DNA of 7,577 bases from JAAZMA01 sp036720245 (GTDB lineage: Bacteria > Bacillota > Clostridia > Tissierellales > Tepidimicrobiaceae): positions 1-7,577 of the forward strand of contig DAIMNI010000084.1 of NCBI GenBank assembly GCA_036720245.1. The letters run 5' to 3'. Below the pieces are notes generated by a model, which was given only the letters and a program-made list of their open reading frames with translations, searched no databases and was not told the DNA's origin. Below are positions 7,012 to 7,577 of the stretch, piece by piece. How positions within the stretch are numbered: the first letter of the stretch is position 1; every line of letters starts with the position of its first letter. Position numbers and translations under genes: made by a program.

Positions 7012-7047
7012 AAATGTTTCATGTGAAACATTTTCAATTCTTTTTTT
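7003..7047 (+). terminator. Intrinsic terminator of noc built on a 40-bp palindrome
   Basis: The left arm AAGAATTGAAAATGTTTCA (7003-7021) pairs without mismatch with 7024-7042 around the two central bases TG, and seven T residues follow (7041-7047). The arm includes the last codons and the TGA stop (7009-7011) of noc. As RNA it makes a long stem with a minimal loop followed by a U-tract, a strong rho-independent terminator. The centre of the stem is a parS-like sequence. Confidence 0.85.
7015..7030. promoter_or_regulatory. parS-like ParB binding site
   Basis: TGTTTCATGTGAAACA matches the near-universal parS consensus TGTTTCACGTGAAACA at 15 of 16 positions. The single difference is C to T at 7022 in the central CG. 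It differs from the Bacillus Noc site (ATTTCCCGGGAAAT core) at the positions that discriminate the two proteins, so it is of ParB rather than Noc type. parS sites cluster near the origin, as this gene block implies. Binding by a ParB/Spo0J encoded elsewhere is inferred. Confidence 0.7.
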
Positions 7048-7074
7048 ATGAAGTAATAAGAACGCAACTCCTAT

Positions 7075-7170
7075 GATGGGGACATTCCTCAAAAAGATAG
7101 ACATACGATGGGGACATTCCTCAGAAAGCTCGACATACGATGGGGACATTCCTCAGAAAGCTCGACCGTC
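7075..7170 (+). repeat. Three tandem 32-bp repeats
   Basis: The units are 7075-7106, 7107-7138 and 7139-7170, directly abutting with no spacers. Each starts with the invariant GATGGGGACATTCCTCA. Units 1 and 2 differ at 3 of 32 positions, all within 7091-7106 and its counterpart. Units 2 and 3 differ at 3 positions in the last four bases before the final C. The exact period and the clustered differences indicate duplication by slippage or recombination. Confidence 0.9.
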
Positions 7171-7175
7171 TTGCA

Positions 7176-7215
7176 AGAGGTGTGTCCCCTAACCTTAAAC
7201 AGAGGTGTGTCCCCT
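7176..7215 (-). repeat. Two inverted copies of the GGGGACA core
   Basis: AGAGGTGTGTCCCCT occurs exactly at 7176-7190 and 7201-7215, 25 bp apart. Its reverse complement, with core GGGGACACACCTC, matches the core of the upstream 32-bp units (GGGGACATTCCTC) at 11 of 13 positions. Unit 3 (from 7142) and the first inverted copy can therefore fold into a long imperfect hairpin. Confidence 0.85.
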
Positions 7216-7366
7216 GACTTTATCATAACTATTGTGGTTGCCCAGACATATTTGGGAAGAACGCACCTCCGATTCAAGATTCGTGAATTCTCACGACACG
7301 GGGGAAAAATGGTATAAAGGTATGGAATAATAAGGTAGGAGATGATTTTTTGTCTTATTTCTATAA

Positions 7367-7531
7367 TTATTCTTGATTGACCTTGAAGTATCCAAAGAAT
7401 CCAAAGAATCCAAAGAATCCACACAAACCAAACCATTTAGAGTTTTTCGTATATAATGCTAGTGGTATACTTAAAAATCCTATTAGACCTAAATAAGCTA
7501 GTTTATTTACTTTCTTAACCCTCTTTTTCAT
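7367..7531 (-). CDS. 54-residue Gly/Phe-rich membrane miniprotein, possibly truncated
   Basis: On the - strand an ATG (7531-7529) has the strong Shine-Dalgarno GAGGAG (complement of 7540-7545) eight bases upstream and opens a 54-codon frame ending at TAA (7369-7367). A lysine-rich start (MKKRVKKVNK) is followed by two hydrophobic segments, LAYLGLIGFLSIPLAL (11-26) and WFGLCGFFGFFGFFGYF (33-49), with a short charged linker. This predicts a small hairpin membrane protein. The LGxxGFL and GFFGFFGYF pattern resembles the N-terminal half of DUF3796-type proteins, which continue past YF(K/R)V for further segments. Here three stops follow VNQE closely, so the gene may be cut off near the edge of the repeat insert. 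Function is unknown. It runs opposite to every other gene here. Confidence 0.6.
   Translation of the reverse strand: MKKRVKKVNKLAYLGLIGFLSIPLALYTKNSKWFGLCGFFGFFGFFGYFKVNQE
7391..7420 (-). repeat. In-frame 9-bp tandem repeat encoding Gly-Phe-Phe
   Basis: On the + strand the unit TCCAAAGAA occurs three times in a row (7391-7399, 7400-7408, 7409-7417), followed by a partial copy. Read on the - strand it is GGA TTC TTT, giving the GFF repeats in the second membrane segment of the small protein. Because the unit is a multiple of three, changes in copy number would lengthen or shorten the segment without a frameshift. Confidence 0.85.
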
Positions 7532-7577
7532 AAATAATTCTCCTCGTATAATATGTTTAGAACTACTTTTTTAGGGT

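Larger units (their letters stand above)
7058..7270. mobile_element. Possible REP/MITE-like non-autonomous element
   Basis: The near-identical 14-mers AAGAACGCAACTCC (7058-7071) and AAGAACGCACCTCC (7257-7270), with one mismatch, frame the tandem and inverted GGGGACA repeats, 199 bp apart. They could be element ends, target duplications that have since diverged, or simply further internal repeats. GC content unlike the flanking genes and the lack of coding potential support an acquired, non-coding element. The boundaries are a guess, and the GC-rich block may extend to about 7313. Confidence 0.35.
7048..7366. other. Gene-free, GC-rich insert-like region between noc and the last small gene
   Basis: No convincing gene lies here. 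G+C over 7081-7320 is about 46% by hand count, against about 30% in the genes. The stretch holds three tandem 32-bp units, two inverted relatives of their core, a pair of near-identical 14-bp direct repeats, and a small hairpin TCGTGA-ATTC-TCACGA (7281-7296). From about 7320 the composition returns to AT-rich. No transposase gene is visible. Sequences with GGGGACA/TGTCCCC cores are often found near REP-associated tyrosine transposase genes. On that basis I infer a non-autonomous mobile repeat, but I cannot name a family. Confidence 0.6.

Noticed and set aside
7075..7170. CRISPR-like 32-bp periodicity
   Set aside because: The units abut directly and the whole unit is repeated. There are no unique spacers, and no cas genes are nearby.
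7108..7317. A 69-codon open frame on the + strand
   Set aside because: It starts inside repeat unit 2 without a ribosome binding site and simply translates the repeats. The opposite strand is open as well, as expected for a GC-richer stretch with few stop codons. Its last 35 codons resemble no family I know.
7317..7370. Terminator for the small - strand gene
   Set aside because: Only a 6-bp AATAAG/CTTATT pairing with a loop of over 20 bases is available, and no U-tract follows in the right place.
7089..7436. A 115-codon open frame on the - strand
   Set aside because: Its N-terminus reads the GFF repeat in the wrong frame (WIL repeats), it has no Shine-Dalgarno, it runs through the 32-bp repeats, and it overlaps the better-supported small gene at 7367-7531.
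1..7577. Replication origin (DnaA-box cluster) or Noc binding sites in the window
   Set aside because: Reading by eye I saw no TTATCCACA-type cluster and no ATTTCCCGGGAAAT-type site. The origin is expected upstream of rpmH near dnaA, outside the window. A motif scan would be needed to exclude single degenerate sites.

Overview
The window carries the conserved block found beside the replication origin of Firmicutes: rpmH (3' end only), rnpA, yidD, yidC, jag, mnmE, mnmG, rsmG and a ParB-family gene of the Noc type, all on the + strand and tightly packed. Gene order, strong Shine-Dalgarno sequences, roughly 30% G+C coding DNA and the Noc-type protein point to a low-GC Gram-positive bacterium. 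The intergenic spacing and protein style fit Clostridia (perhaps Tissierellales-like) better than Bacilli; that placement is inference. dnaA and the DnaA-box region would normally lie upstream of rpmH, beyond the left edge. I saw no DnaA-box cluster here.

Region 1 (1-2056) is ribosome, RNA and envelope biogenesis. It holds ribosomal protein L34, the RNase P protein, the membrane-insertion helper YidD, the insertase YidC and the RNA-binding protein Jag/KhpB. A weak hairpin separates rpmH from rnpA, and a good intrinsic terminator follows jag. Region 2 (2110-6113) is RNA modification. MnmE and MnmG together install the (carboxymethyl)aminomethyl group on wobble U34 of certain tRNAs, and RsmG methylates the 530-loop G of 16S rRNA; mnmG and rsmG overlap by 8 bp. 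Region 3 (6114-7047) is chromosome maintenance. It holds a candidate promoter, a 264-residue Noc-type CTP-switch protein and a near-perfect 40-bp palindrome at the end of the gene. That palindrome is an intrinsic terminator and also contains a 15/16 match to the ParB site parS.

Region 4 (7048-7577) breaks the housekeeping pattern. About 270 bp of clearly higher G+C DNA (about 46% by hand count of 7081-7320) holds three head-to-tail 32-bp repeats with the core GGGGACATTCCTC. These are followed by two inverted relatives (GAGGTGTGTCCCC), and near-identical 14-bp direct repeats lie at each side. It looks like a small non-autonomous, REP/MITE-like repeat cluster. Beyond it, on the - strand, lies a 54-residue glycine/phenylalanine-rich membrane miniprotein with its own Shine-Dalgarno sequence, possibly the surviving front half of a DUF3796-like protein. 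soj/parA, the usual next neighbour, is not seen before the window ends.

The most interesting points are three. A protein with all four Noc-type DNA-specificity residues but no N-terminal membrane helix sits next to a parS-type site. That parS-like site forms the core of the gene's own terminator. The inverted repeat cluster appears to have been inserted between noc and whatever follows.
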